A stretch of 64,000 bases of DNA from Phymorhynchus buccinoides (Eukaryota > Mollusca > Gastropoda > Neogastropoda > Raphitomidae), in assembly GCA_017654935.2 (NCBI GenBank), contig CM065713.1, positions 23,275,308 to 23,339,307 of the forward strand, in the 5' to 3' direction. The position numbers were made by a program, and so were the translations under genes. Of the stretch, positions 23,878-35,457 are shown one piece after another (within the stretch, counting starts at the first letter, position 1; every line of letters begins with the position of its first letter). Under the pieces are notes generated by a model, which was not told the DNA's origin, did no database searches, and saw only the letters and a program-made list of their open reading frames with translations.

Positions 23878-24240
23878 GAGAGAGAGGGAGAGAGAGAGAC
23901 AGAGGGAGAGAGAGAGAGAGAGAGGTAGAGACAGGCAGGAATGTCAGAGACAAAAAACTCTGAAATACCACCCAATGAAGCATTTTAGTAACAAAAACGA
24001 TGTAGTATAAACAATTTCAAAAGAAATTCTGCAGAAATCAGCCAATTCCCATGCCATGGGGAGAGAGAGAGAGAGGAGGAGAGAGGAGAGAGAGAGAGGG
24101 GAGAGAGAGAGGAGAGTGAGAAAGAGTAGACGAGAGTGAGAAAGAGGAGTAAGAGAGGAGAGAGAAGAGGAGAGAGAGACGAGAGACGATGAGAGGACGA
24201 CGAGAGAGGAGGAGAGAGAAGAGAGGAGGAGAGAGAACAC
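23878..24240. repeat. GA microsatellites
   Basis: (GA)n and AGAGGAG blocks at 23878-23940 and 24059-24240, separated by about 120 bp of unique DNA. Confidence 0.85.
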
Positions 24241-24244
24241 AAGA

Positions 24245-25970
24245 GATAATGTCTATGGATGGCTCCTCTTGTGTTCTAAAAGCTTTTATACGATCATACA
24301 GGTGCATCTACAACTGTGTTTGCTTTCTTTCAGAAACATATCAGCCGTATGTTTCATAAACCAAAATGCCTTTCAACAACGGTCTTGCTTTCTGTATGTG
24401 CTTGAGTGCAGGGAAGCCAGAAGAGTCTTATAACAAAAACTGATTGTGGGCCCTGAACCAGTAAGTTGATTGGTCGATGTTAGAAATAGGCACGTTGAAG
24501 GCCTTTGTTGGTTTACATTTCCCGCCCCATAACCCCCCGTAAATCAAAAGTAAATAAAACTTTAAAAAGGAACTTGAAAGCCAAAAAAAAAGCATTGCAA
24601 ATTGAAAAATGAAACGTAACTCATTCAAGCCATATATGTTCCGGAATTAATAGATTAGCTATCATTTGATTGCATGGCTTCAAGGAAGTATATCTGTGTG
24701 TGTAACCATACCATTGGAACTTCTAAATTAGCTTCGTCCCTTTTAGACACCACAATTTTGACCTCTGACTTGCTTGTGTAGTGGTGTTTGTTGTGTGGGG
24801 ACCAATCGTGTTAGAGTGTTTTTCTATTGAGAGAGTTTTTCTATATAAAGTCGAAATATAAAACAAGTCATATCTACCACTGTTGCCCTATGTCTAACCT
24901 GAACTAAAAACATGTTAATTCTTCTTTGTTCATTCTTCTTTTGTTTATGTATGTTTTGTTTTGTTGTTATGGCTGGATGTGAGATTGTGAGTTTGTTTAC
25001 AATTCAAATCATTGTGATGATGAATGAGTTAATGAACAGAATACAAACATTAACTAAATCCACATAGTGACATACTCTCTCTCTCCTCTCACTCTTGTTA
25101 AACTCACACATACACACACACACAATATGAAGAAAATAGAAGAGTGTTTCCGATTCTGCTTCACAGAGAAGTTGATTTAGATTCAAGATTTAATATCTTG
25201 TTCCATACTTCAACTTCTATGTGGCCATACCAGGTTTGTTCTGGGTGTGTATTGTTTAAGTGTAAAATTATTCAAAAAAAAAAAAAAAAAAAAATGACTA
25301 GAGGCCAAACCTATTTCTTGAAGTAGCTGATTTGGTTGTTGTGTAGCAACTCTATCTAAACCACTGTGTTGGTGTAATGTGCGCCTCAGTGGTTTGTCAT
25401 AATATAGCAGGTCTGGGCCATCCTTTTTTTGGCTTCTCGGCCTTGTTGGGACACTAAGACAGGATTCAGGAACAAAATTGTGTGTGTGTTTATACCTGTT
25501 GTTTGTTCAGCCCCGTCTACATGGCGAAGAGCTGATACGCGACATTAAACTGAATTCCATCCATCTTTTTTGGTAGGATGAACTTGGGTACTGTTCTCTT
25601 GTATTTGTTGTGGCAACTACTTTCACTTTGGCTAGGCAAATGAGATGCACATAAGTAACATGGGTAAAAGAAGGAGTAATTACGAGAGTTCCTTCGCCTT
25701 ATGTCATTTCACTAGACCAAGAGCTCACATGCTAGGCCTGTCACACTTACCATTCTCTCTGGAGGGGCCATGCCTGGGCTGACGATGTGGTTACATTCCA
25801 AGTTTCTTCGCTTTCACCTTCATTCCTCATCCTGTGCATCAAAAAAGAAAAGTGATTTTCACCTCCTCTTCTTTATATAATCAGTATCAGCATTACTGAT
25901 TCCATATTATTTGAAAATCTTCTAAAATACTTTGTGTTTGGTACCATAGGACATATGAGGTTTAAACCGA
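24245..25970. other. No recognisable gene
   Basis: AT-rich with an A run (25275-25294). At 25432-25570 a SINE-like segment has GCTTCTCGGCCTT and ends TTAAACTGAATTCCATCCATC. Confidence 0.35.
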
Positions 25971-25984
25971 GGCTGTGGGTTACG

Positions 25985-26143
25985 CTTACACCTATCTATA
26001 TTGTTATAATGATATCGGGACTTGTACTGGTGTTGCACTGCTCTTAGGGCATTGCTCCTCCCACAGTATTGTCCACCATCTTGCATCTATAAATGGGCCC
26101 ATATGTCTGTTCCAGGACCGAGAAGACGTAAACAAACCACCAT
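25985..26143 (+). repeat. Dispersed family O, copy
   Basis: CACCTATCTATATTGTTATA, ATCGGGACTTGTACTGG, GGGCCCATATGTCTGTTCCA and GAGAAGACGTAAACAAACCA recur at 48135-48305, and partly at 47985-48125 and 38230-38390. Confidence 0.45.
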
Positions 26144-26144
26144 T

Positions 26145-26368
26145 TTTCATTCAAAAGATTTTGTCTGGAATACTGCGGGATTCTCTCTGGTGGAGTGCAT
26201 AAAATCGGGCTATCCTTACCTACCAAATTAAGCAAGATAATGGTCACTGGATACCAGGCCACGATCTTTCTTGATGCCCTTTCTAGTGACATGGCTGTTA
26301 AATCATTGTGGTGCCAGAGGCGGACACTGCAGTGGCGATGTGAAAAGGGTTATTAATATCAGTATCAC
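26145..26368 (+). mobile_element. MITE family M-like copy
   Basis: TTCTAGTGACATGGCTGTTA, then AATCATTGTGGTGCC, and the end GTGGCGATGTGAAAAGGGTTA match the M-family right end. Its left part (AAAGATTTTGTCTGGAATAC, CATAAAAT, GGGCTATCC, GGTCACTGGATACCA) is shared with 46830-47010. An O-family copy lies directly to the left. Confidence 0.45.
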
Positions 26369-26829
26369 AAATTGTATTCAAGGTGAGTTCTTCTTTTTTG
26401 TAAAAAGAATCTTGGTCTTGTCAATGTTTTTTTGTAATTGTTGTTTGTTTGTTTGTTATTTTAGTTGTTTGATGAAATAAAATCATGAAAAAAATGCAGA
26501 GAAGGTAGGGGGAAGGGGGCGTGTTTGTTCTGGAGGGAGGGAGGCTGGACACGAAGAACCTGAACAGTGGTTGTGGGGTGGGCAGTTGGGAGTGGGGTGT
26601 GGTGTACTTTCATCACGTCATGTCTTCGTGTAAGTAATTACGTCGAAAAACCTCGCCAGAGTGTTGTCCAGATCAACAAACTTTTGTTGGAGTGGGGAAT
26701 GTTGGGGTGTGTATGGCTACTTTCTATGTTGGCTAAGAAAATACATAATTCTAAAAAACTTGCATTCGATGTTTGCTAAAAGTCGAGATCCAAGGAATTC
26801 GCCCCCAATTTTGGTTGTTACTCTTATTA

Positions 26830-27260
26830 ACGCCCAAAACTGGAAGCCACAAGTCTTAGCACTCCCCAAACGGAAGCCACAAGTCTTAGCACTCCCCAAA
26901 ACCGGAAGCCACAAGTCTTAGCATCCCCGAAACCGGGAAGCAACAAGTCTTAGCACTCCCCAAAAAACGGAAGCACAGATGTGTTAGCACTCCCCCAAAA
27001 CGGAAGCCACAAGTTAGCTACTCCCAAAACCGATCAGCCACAAGTCTTAGCACTCCCAAAAACGGAAGCCACAAGTCTTAGCACTCCCCAGAAAACGGAA
27101 GCCACAGGTCTTATCACTCCCCAAAACCGGAAGCACAAGTCTTAGATACTCCCCAAAACCGAAAGCATACAAGTTTTAGCACTCCACCAAAACCGAAAGC
27201 CACAAGTGTCTTGCCCTCCCCGAAAAACGGAGGAAGACACAAGCTTTTGGCACTCAAAAA
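26830..27260. repeat. 32-bp tandem array
   Basis: About 13 units of GGAAGCCACAAGTCTTAGCA, then CTCCCCAAAACC, with many single-base differences. It ends about 140 bp before the left arm of the purine-rich island. Open frames through it are repeat artefacts. Confidence 0.8.
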
Positions 27261-27399
27261 AGGATTTGTTCCTACATGTGCCGGAAAATAAGCAGACCGT
27301 CCTATATAATTATGTAAACAGTATGTATGAGACGGTACCACCTGTGCCCCCTTGACACAAAATGGTATATCCCAAAAGAATACAAAATGGTGGATTTTG

Positions 27400-27630
27400 A
27401 TTTAATCCTACTATCTATTTAATGTTAATACTTAACCCAACATCAAATAACTGCATTAGCTAAAACAACTGGAACTTACCTAGCACATAGCTAAAACGAA
27501 ACTGGCCACGAGGGGGATATGCACCATACCGCAGGGAGTAGCGTGGATGTGACTCCCTTGTACTTCATCGGGTATGACGCGCACCCCTTGGGGCACCGGA
27601 TATGTCATTCATGAAATTTTACAGCCCGCA
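27400..27630 (+). repeat. Left inverted-repeat arm bounding the purine-rich island
   Basis: This arm is the reverse complement, at roughly 75-80% by eye, of 33880-34118. The best-conserved core is TAGCACATAGCTAAAACGAA followed by ACTGGCC (27481-27507); next come CAGGGAGTAGC, GGGTATGACGCGC, GGGGCACC and ATTTTACAGCCC, with small indels. The match continues outward through ATTAGCTAAAACAACTGG to about 27400. A 32-bp tandem array ends about 140 bp to the left. Confidence 0.75.
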
Positions 27631-27709
27631 TTCAGGAGGGAGGCTGGGACGGAAAATATTTTTTGTTTTGAGTGTTGAGATAGTATTAAATTAATACGAG
27701 ATAGTAGGA

Positions 27710-27800
27710 TTAATCACAAAATACACCAAAATCTATTTAATTTTTATACTGTACCACACTCAAAACACTGCAGATTACCACCGTGGTGGAGGGTGATGCG
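27710..27800 (+). repeat. Partial third copy of the island's flanking repeat
   Basis: The stretch CTATTTAATTTTTATACTG, then CCACACTCAAAACACTGCAG, repeats the outer part of the left arm (CTATTTAATGTTAATACTT, then CCAACATCAAATAACTGCA) in the same direction about 310 bp further in. So the left side holds one full and one partial copy in tandem, and the right side one inverted copy. Confidence 0.5.
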
Positions 27801-27959
27801 TGCAATGACACACAATAACCCGAAAGGCATTTCAAACAGAGAGGGCTTATACATCATACATGATGAAAACCCCTGAAGATTGTTTTGCCCCCAAAACATC
27901 CATGTCAATATGTCAATATAAATACCCCAAGTATAATCATATTACATGATATACAAAGA

Positions 27960-30900
27960 ACACAGAAAGACAAAACGCAGGGACTCACACTATCATAGGA
28001 GACCGGATAACTGCGAAACGAATATACCTTCTTAAAGGAAAAGGAGACGATTCAACCTGACGGGTGATGTCCTCAGATAATAATATTTCTAGCGCGGAGG
28101 ACGCCCTTCACTACGCCAGGGAAGAGCAGGAAGCCCGCAACTCTATAGGTGCGCGAAGGGGTTATCAGTCAACCAAACAGTAGAGCCAGCGTACGCCAAC
28201 TTAAGGGGGTTGAGGATGTGTGCAACGAAAACACAGTACTTTAGCCACATCGCTACAATACTTGTATTGATGGAGATGAAACAAACGACGCTTTAGACCC
28301 CTGAGATGGACTTTGGTCCGAGGAAGTATAAAACGTAGAGCTCCAAGTTCGTAAAAGGAGACTAGAGGAGGGAGACATGTCGCAGACTGATTCTGTTGTG
28401 ACAGCGGAACCTCGGGAGAAAGATAATGGAGACGGACGAGAAAACCTTCCTAAGAACTGTGAGTCCTTGGTCAGGCCACCAGAGCCATGCACACCGCTGA
28501 TGCGCTCGTGAGTAGTGGGATTGCGAGTATTTTTGGATGATCAGAAAAAAAACTGTCTTAAGAGGCAGAAGCTAAGGACGAATTTCAGAGGTCATACTTG
28601 TCCCTGAGCAAAAGCAATAGAAGAAAGAAACGCAAAAAGATGTCCCACTGGGGATCACTGGTAAACGTTCCTGGACAGAGCTGGAGGCAACACAGACAGT
28701 GTGAGAGTGAGAAACAGCAAGCTGAGAGATTCTCCGTAAAAGACTTGGAACCAAAGGCCCCCCCCAAAAATTGTGCCTAATCAAAGCCGCCCTTATTAAC
28801 CGGATAAGGTTTGAGAAGACATAATTCCTGGTTCAATGCAAGGAGAGGAGGAATTTCTAAAAACTGGTACCAGGGACGAACATCGGTGTTCAAAACTGTC
28901 TAACCTGACAGAAGTGAAAAACCAGGTGCTGCTTTTGTGTGGTCACCACGAAAATTATAACAGATCGTGAGCATTACGTCATAGAGGCGTCAACAGGTTC
29001 CACAGTGCGGGTGGAGAATCCCGGCTACGAAGCCTAGTGATAATAGTGCCATCGACCAAGATTAGCCTTGAAGGGCAAGTGGTCGTCGACCCAGCCGCTT
29101 GGCTGAATTGTAGAGTGGCTGAGTGAGATTGAGAGGAAGAGGACGTCCTTCTGCCATGTAGAGAGCGTTCGGAAACCAATGTGGCTCGTGGGCCAATTGG
29201 TGTGAACGAGAATCAAGTCCGGTGCTCCCGGAGGACCTTCTTCAACACCCGGGGTGATTAGTGCTCATTCGCAGAGGGAAGAATTAAGCAACGGCATGCA
29301 CTTCAGAAGAAAGTGCGAGGTGACTGAGACAGTGGTGGCGTTACCAGCCTTAGCGGTACGTGGTAGCACTAATGGCATGGAATCTCATATGAAGATGGCG
29401 GCTCTGTACCAGAAAGGGTAGGGCAGAGATTCTAGACCTGAGAGAAAAGCTAAGAAATCGACGACAGAACCCGAAGAAGGTCTTACGGATTGCGAGCTTC
29501 CTACTGTTCACCACTAGAAAGCCGGAACCATGAGAAAGAGCCTGAAAAGTGTGGGGAAGGCATCTCTGGAAAGTGTACATGGCTGACTATCAAACTAGTC
29601 AGGAGAAGACAAACTCCGCATTCGGACCTAGAGCAGCCAAGGCTCTCTTGATACATTACGGCTAGAGTGGCCGGATCAGGGCACTACACATGTGCTGTAC
29701 GCCCTTTCGATATATGGAAAATATTCGATCGAAGGGGCGAGTTCTGGGTCAAAAACAAACGGACAAGATAGTCAGAATGTCGGGCAAGCTAAAGGAACGA
29801 TGGCGGGATGTAGGACAGCTAGTACTAGGATGAGAATCCGCACAGAGCAGCAGATTCAGCCTCTGCACTAGCAAAAAAAAAAAAAACCCAAGGAAAAAAA
29901 ACTGGAGTAGACCAACTGGTACGAATTGTGCGCCTGCACTTCGTAACCAAACTTACCATGCTTTAAAGACGACGAAAGTGGACCCCGTTGCGGGTGAAAA
30001 AACATGCGGAGACAATTTCGATCGGTTGGGAGGTATAATAAAAAAATAGAAAAAAACTGCCTATGATAGTAGGAACAGACAGCACAGAACATATGTGCTT
30101 ATCGCATGAGTCAAATCGAAACCAGATGACGCGGAAAAGTCACCCACCGAAAAAGGAAAACATGTAGCAAAAGCGAAACAGTGTGCAAATCGTTGACGAT
30201 GACACACATAGACCTAAACATAAAAAACGGTCGGATACGAGACGGCACGAAGACAAAAAGGCGGGGGGCAGTGAAGGAAGGCAAAAATCACCCCGTTCGA
30301 ACAACTTAGGTGAACGCTGTGTTCCGTTCGGGTGATGTCTGACGGACTGAGCTAGGGAAGATCATGCTAGCCAGGACAGTTAAGCCGAGATCGGGACTGG
30401 AACTCGTACGAAACAGGGGGACTGGAACGTTTACGTTGTTTTTTTTTCTTGTTGTTATTTTCGAACGAGTCAACCAGGCTTGAACAACTCATGGTTGAAA
30501 TCCGTGGAAAAGAAGGAGTGATGGACCACTCTGACTCTCTCTGCAAGGGACCTTCGTCCATACCCAGGGCCCAGAGGAAGGAGCAAAAGACCTCCTGAAA
30601 ACGACCCCACTCATGACTTATGAAAACCGATGGGGACAGCGAAGAGTGACCGCCTCGTTACTGAGAGGGTTCGGACACCACTATGTGTCCTCGAGGCTGA
30701 GTACTCGTGAACACGACCGTGTGTCGAACTCATAAACCAGGGACAGCCCTAAATGTGCCCCTAAAAATAGTCTTGGCCAGAAGAAGACCAATGGAATGCT
30801 AGAGCCACTCCAATGGCTGGATCCATTCACGGAATCCAAGGAGCCTGAAAAACGCAATACATGCATAGAAAAACCGAACCAACAACGTCTACGCATAAAA

Positions 30901-33560
30901 GCACAGCCCTGAGGGCTTTGACAGATGCTTCCAACAGTATAACGTAGGAAGGCTAAAATACTTGATTCCGGGCAAGATTTGTCACAATGCGTTTCTCAGC
31001 TAACAGCCTTAGATGCGTGAGAAAGAGGGAAAGGGAGTATCCTCATGGCATAACCTGTAGTACCAAAACGTGTGGAAAGGATGAACAACGCATAAAAGAG
31101 CTAAGGAAATCTGAATCTTCCTGGGGAGCCTGGTAGACCCGCCCAATAGTGAATACGGTTTAGTTATGCGGCGATGAAGCGTAAACAGAGTTATCCAAGT
31201 GACGTCAGGATTAACCGTGGAAAAAACCCATTTCAACGGTATAGTGACTTGGAAACGGTAGAGAGACGAAGAACAATAAATACCTGTTTAAATGGTCCTA
31301 AGATGAACGATTGCGGCACAATTGATGAGTCAGAATGGGCGAAACGGTCACTTTTTAAATTTTTGATTAAACCGGTGGACAGGATCCGGTTGAAAAAGTC
31401 AGCAGGTTGAACAACACTGTTGTAACCAGAAAGCATGAAATCTAAAAAGAGCATAGAGTAAATCCTATGTATCGTCAGTATCCGCAAGAAAAATGGACCA
31501 ACAAGGCGCCGGTTGCAATACGGACAGATATGAAACAAAGAAAAGATGGAGCATTCCCACAACCCCATGTGTCACACGGCGACAATTGTCGAAAGAGCAT
31601 GGAGGCGCAAAATCACCAACGAGGTTCTTGAACCGGGAAAGGAATCGGACGGTCGTTGCCCATACCGGTAAAGTATAGGGTGAGATAGCGAGTCGATCAG
31701 TAAGAACAAGAGCTCATAGACCAGAAGATCGAAGCAATCTAACCAGATGAGAAAACTTTACCAGTCACCTGTCAACGTGAATTCAGTTTAACTAAGTCCG
31801 AATCCTCCATGACGGAGGGGCTGTGAGAGTCAAAGAGCTCTTTATGAATACTGCTGAGAAGAGTCCAAATCTGAGCGTATTGCAGGTGGCGGACTTCCTG
31901 ATGGGTTGGATCGAACAGGACCACGTAAGGGGCACGATCGAGACAAAATCTTGAGTAAGATTGACAGAAGACTATGTTAGAGGAGTGAGGGACCTCCAAA
32001 TGAAGGGTCCGCACCAAGTCAGACTCAAGTCAGAATGATCCACACACAGAATCCTTGGAAGGGTCTAAGTCGCTGAACGCTTTGATAAGCACGGCCCATT
32101 AGAATCAAACACCCACTGGAGGGACCATGTTGGATGAGGTGTTTTCTGCCGTGGGAGTGTGTAGATTAGAACACCGGAGGAACCGAGTATGACACCCGAA
32201 GCACCGTGAAACGGGGCCAGTCCCTACGTTGATGTTGCCTCCCGTAACAGGAGGAACGTAACCGGTAAATTCATTCATCCGATGTTTTCCGGTCCAGACG
32301 AAAACCCTTCCCGGTATGTCCGCGCTTGGCCATAAGCAACCGGAGACTATATTTAACCGGTATGAATTAACCGGGTATAATACAGTCCGGGGAGAAAACC
32401 GGAGGGAAACGGTCTCGCAACCGGGAGAAGCAAATATCCGGTTGCTTGGTGGGAATGCCAATGGGACTCCAAACCGTGCCATCCCCCCTGTATGTCCGCG
32501 TTGGCCAAGACAACCGGGAGACAACCGGGAGAAACCGGTATTGAAATCCGGGTGAAACCGGGTAAGCACCGGGAGAACCTGGAGGAGGAAAGCCGTCTTC
32601 ACAACGGGAGAATGCGAATTCCTGGGTGGCGGTGGGACTGCCAAGAAGGGTCCCCGAGACCGCTGCCAGCCAGATTCACTGGAGAGCCAATCCCCCCGGG
32701 AGGGGTGTATTGGACTCTTTATCGGTATCGAAGGTGGCCCCGCACCGACGATTTGACTGTCATGGTGTAACCTCTCCTCGAACTGGTTGAGTGGAGGTTA
32801 GAGCCACGGGACTCAGGAAAGGGAAACAGGGCCGGTTCCCGATCCTGGAGGTACTCCCAGGTACCACCGGATGATGCCGACAGCAACTGGGGCCGACACA
32901 GTTCTGAGTGACAGAGGAGTCACTCTTGTCACTAGGCAAGCTTCATCGGAGGGGAGCCTCTCTGTTCCGTAAACATCATGCCCACAGGACTGGAAATCCA
33001 GAGGGGAAAGGTGAATTTTCCTATCCTCTGTGAGGTCGAGCTGGCACCGTAGTGGGACAAGGGTACCTCCTGGATGTGCAGCCTGTGAACAGAAGAAGTG
33101 ACGAGTAGGGTTGCGCGTGACAGTCTCACGAGTAAGAGACAATGGCGCACCCTCTCTGGTTCCTAATCATTATGAAAATACGAAATGAGGAGGAAGATTC
33201 TGTCGATGCGGATAAGGGAGAACCTGAACCCGAGAGTCCAAGAGACGAAAGAAAAGACAGCGTCTTCTCCCAGCCTGCGAGTCCAACGGAAAAGGAGAAG
33301 AGCAGAACCTTTGCCGAGGGAGAGAAAACTGGATGGGCTCCGAAACCGGTTAGGCCGGGTGCTAACCGAAAGGGACTGTGACCGGGACGCGACGTATGGA
33401 TTTGTGAGAGGATGTAGACGAAACTCTGAGTAGACTAATGAGACAACTGCCCACAGGGTCCTAGGACACGACGATAGAAGAGTCAACGGACTGGAAACAG
33501 TAAAAACAACCGTACACAAGCAGAACTGCGCTTTGCCCACGATAGTGGAAATCGGATGGT
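27960..33560. other. Purine-biased island of unknown nature, coding-like but broken
   Basis: For 5.6 kb the plus strand is rich in A and G with balanced GC, and almost lacks the homopolymers, microsatellites and repeat families found elsewhere; the join to ordinary sequence is abrupt on both sides. The plus strand contains many stop-bounded stretches with protein-like composition. Examples are 28067-28183 (starts MSSDNNISSAEDALHYARE), 28561-28780 (KKRKKMSHWGSLVNVPG), 28816-28969, 28950-29130, 30050-30335 (one internal stop), 31153-31410 and 33142-33381 (acidic and basic, low hydrophobicity). The minus strand also has open stretches (for example 32105-32644), so the coding strand is not proven. 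I looked for reverse transcriptase, integrase, RNase H, protease, transposase DDE and GIY-YIG motifs and saw none. It could be a Penelope-like or other element, a decayed viral insertion, or a noisy gene. Confidence 0.4.
32270..32580. repeat. CCGG-rich degenerate short repeat inside the island
   Basis: About 16 CCGG tetranucleotides occur within roughly 310 bp, mostly as AACCGGGAG, AACCGGTA or AAACCGG. The segment TATGTCCGCG, then TTGGCCA, then CAACCGG occurs twice (near 32316 and 32490), as does a GTGGGAATGCCA-like segment. It looks like an old degenerate tandem repeat. Confidence 0.45.
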
Positions 33561-33696
33561 ACACCCCACCTCGTCTTTTGGGGGGGTGTTTTTTGTTTCT
33601 CTTTTCCTTGTTTTATTGCTCTATCTTTTTGTCGTCTTATTTTGGTGCAGAAGCCATAATGGCTGTCGCCACACGAAACGAAACAAGGAGATGTGA
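33478..33696 (+). other. Membrane-anchor-like open frame or strong 3' splice site
   Basis: At the right edge of the island a 72-codon plus-strand frame ends in a 20-residue hydrophobic run (VFFVSLFLVLLLYLFVVLFW) and a short basic tail (ending HTKRNKEM). That is the form of a single-pass membrane anchor with a small cytoplasmic tail. The same DNA is an unbroken pyrimidine tract of about 70 nt ending TTGGTGCAG, followed by AAGCCATAATGG, which is an excellent 3' splice acceptor. Hydrophobic codons arise automatically from T-rich DNA, so the splice-site reading is at least as likely. Confidence 0.3.
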
Positions 33697-33879
33697 CCGA
33701 GAATAATTTTTTTCAAACTAAACGAAACACCAAGAAATTGACAAGGAAATAATACGATATGGATGACTAACAAGCCTCCCAAGAATACTGAATCGAACAA
33801 AGGCTTATGCACGGAACATGAAACCCACCAGATAGACAAAGAGTCAGAAAAAGGCGGAGCCAGGGTATGGCCCAGTGTG

Positions 33880-34118
33880 AGTTTGAAAGGGGCTGTGGAA
33901 AATTACAGATATGACATAGCCTGGTGCCCCAGTGGGGCGCGTCATACCCGGGAAGTAAGGGGAGTCCTTCCCTGCTACTCCCTGCTGTGTTGATGGGTGC
34001 AGTCCCATGTGGGCCAGTTTCGTTTTAGCTATGTGCTAGGGTAAGGTTCAGGTGTGTTAGGCTAATTCCCCCCGCCCCCCAGGTGTTTGAGTGTTGGACA
34101 GTATGGACTTAAATTAGA
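33880..34118 (-). repeat. Right inverted-repeat arm bounding the purine-rich island
   Basis: Reverse complement of the left arm at 27400-27630. Its core GGCCAGTTTCGTTTTAGCTA, then TGTGCTA (34013-34039), is nearly identical to the left core inverted. It ends about 20 bp before the donor side of the CHEK2 HPWL exon, so the whole island lies immediately 3' of that exon in gene orientation. Confidence 0.75.
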
Positions 34119-34138
34119 TTGGACGATGTTCTGTACAC

Positions 34139-34229
34139 CTTCAGCCAGGATGGTTGAGGGCGTGCGACTCACATTTATGTTCGCGACTTGGGATCCATAC
34201 CGTCATCAGTTTCTGATCAGGATCTATGG
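34139..34229 (-). CDS. CHEK2: Checkpoint kinase 2 homologue, C-lobe end (HPWL) exon
   Basis: The minus strand has a CGCTTTTCAG acceptor, then codons for AID, a slip, KLMTV, a further slip, DPKSR-like codons, and finally ALNHP followed by W/G L K with a base missing, ending CTGAAG before GTGTAC. This is the end of a CAMK-type kinase domain; human Chk2 has [29 protein letters not shown]. About three indels interrupt 91 bp. It is the most 3' exon I can recognise. The inverted-repeat-bounded island begins about 20 bp further on, so any C-terminal tail exon lies inside or beyond that island. Confidence 0.75.
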
Positions 34230-34513
34230 CTGAAAAGCGTCAGGGAAAAACAGTCGAAATTCCGTCAACCCCAACAGCGCGCGCCACATACACACAGCCA
34301 CATGGCACGTATACAGGTGATGCGGTTCGGACACACAAAAGTCGAGCTATTAGTCAAAAGACTGAATCTAGAAATCTAAGTCTTGAAAGTAAAGACACAA
34401 GTATATGTCCTTTAATATTTGGCCGTATGGTACACATAGTATTTCAAATGATTCTATTGTAAAAAGCTATGTGTCGAGCTAGACATTATATCATTACTAA
34501 GTAGAAAATGTTC

Positions 34514-35457
34514 TTAACCATTTTACCGCCAATAGTCGCGCATTTTACAGACTGCTACTTGGAATTGTTTCCCAATCAGTAGTCCCAGCCATCAATTTTC
34601 AGTATGCATGCAAAAGTTTTTTCGTTAGCATATCCATCAACCGACTGTGCAATCAATTTGATTCTCTTCCTGAGCCGAAAATCTACTGTGTATGTTTCGC
34701 CGATGGAACGTTGTTGACGGTTTTCTCTACCGCCCTGATGTAACAGCGATAGTCTTGCCTGGCAGAGGTTGACAGTAGCATGCGTTCGCACCGAGTCATA
34801 TACTCTTCCGTGTCAAGCTATTTGAAAACTTGTGCGACGGCAGGCATGCTTTGTTCTTGAGCAGATGGTGTGCCAGCTGATTTCGTTTTGTATGGTTTGG
34901 GTTCGTTTTTTTCGTTGAAACATCTCCCGAATCGCTATGATGGTTGGATCGCTCTGCCATTTTTTTTTATACAGAAAGTAATAAGTAACGCATGCGCAGT
35001 TCATGATAAAAACGGAATGTTGATATAGGTTATCGCGCGTGAACGGTCTGCTCTTTAGAAAAGACCAAAACGGGAACGTGCATCAGCAAAACATATATAA
35101 TGCTCAGTACGCATTTTTGTTTCTCCATAGCAATTGTTAGGTTGCCGTATGCTCCGTAGCCACAAGCTGGTATTTTGCGTATGTATGCTACGGCCAAACG
35201 TAGCAGTAGGTCGAGGTCTGATTTTAGCACCACAGTGATTACCACCTAATGTCACTAAAATGCTATCAGACATTGGGGTCTAGTTTACAAAACACCCTAT
35301 TGTCTTAGTTTGTGGGAAGTAAGGGTAGATACTCTTATTTAGATATAGATATATGTCAGAAGAATCCCCAATACAGTAGATGATTGGTGTTCTTAGTTCC
35401 CAGGTAAACTTATAGGAATTTATTGCTGAAATATGTCTGGGCGGTTGAAAGGGTTAA
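34514..35457. mobile_element. TTAA-flanked element with piggyBac-like ends, in CHEK2 intron
   Basis: TTAA at 34514-34517 is followed by CCATTTTACCGCC, and TTAA at 35454-35457 is preceded by GGCGGTTGAAAGGG (inverse CCCTTTCAACCGCC). TTAA target duplications with short CCCTTT-type inverted ends are the hallmark of piggyBac elements. The 936-bp interior has no intact transposase; the minus strand carries two open frames of 60-70 codons (for example with FRLRKRIKLIAQSVDGYANE) that I cannot place. The right 250 bp match the M family. Confidence 0.55.

Noticed and set aside
25432..25444. GCTTCTCGGCCTT, the first 13 nt typical of U2 snRNA
   Set aside because: The rest of U2, including the branch-site recognition region and Sm site, is absent; probably a SINE segment.
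32105..32644. 179-codon minus-strand frame with an ARFGVP segment that briefly resembles an integrase core
   Set aside because: The similarity stops after about six residues, no catalytic Asp/Glu context follows, and the frame is shaped by CCGG repeats.
33757..33780. ATGGATGAC resembling a reverse transcriptase YMDD codon string
   Set aside because: In the matching frame it reads YG followed by stop; no other RT motif is near.
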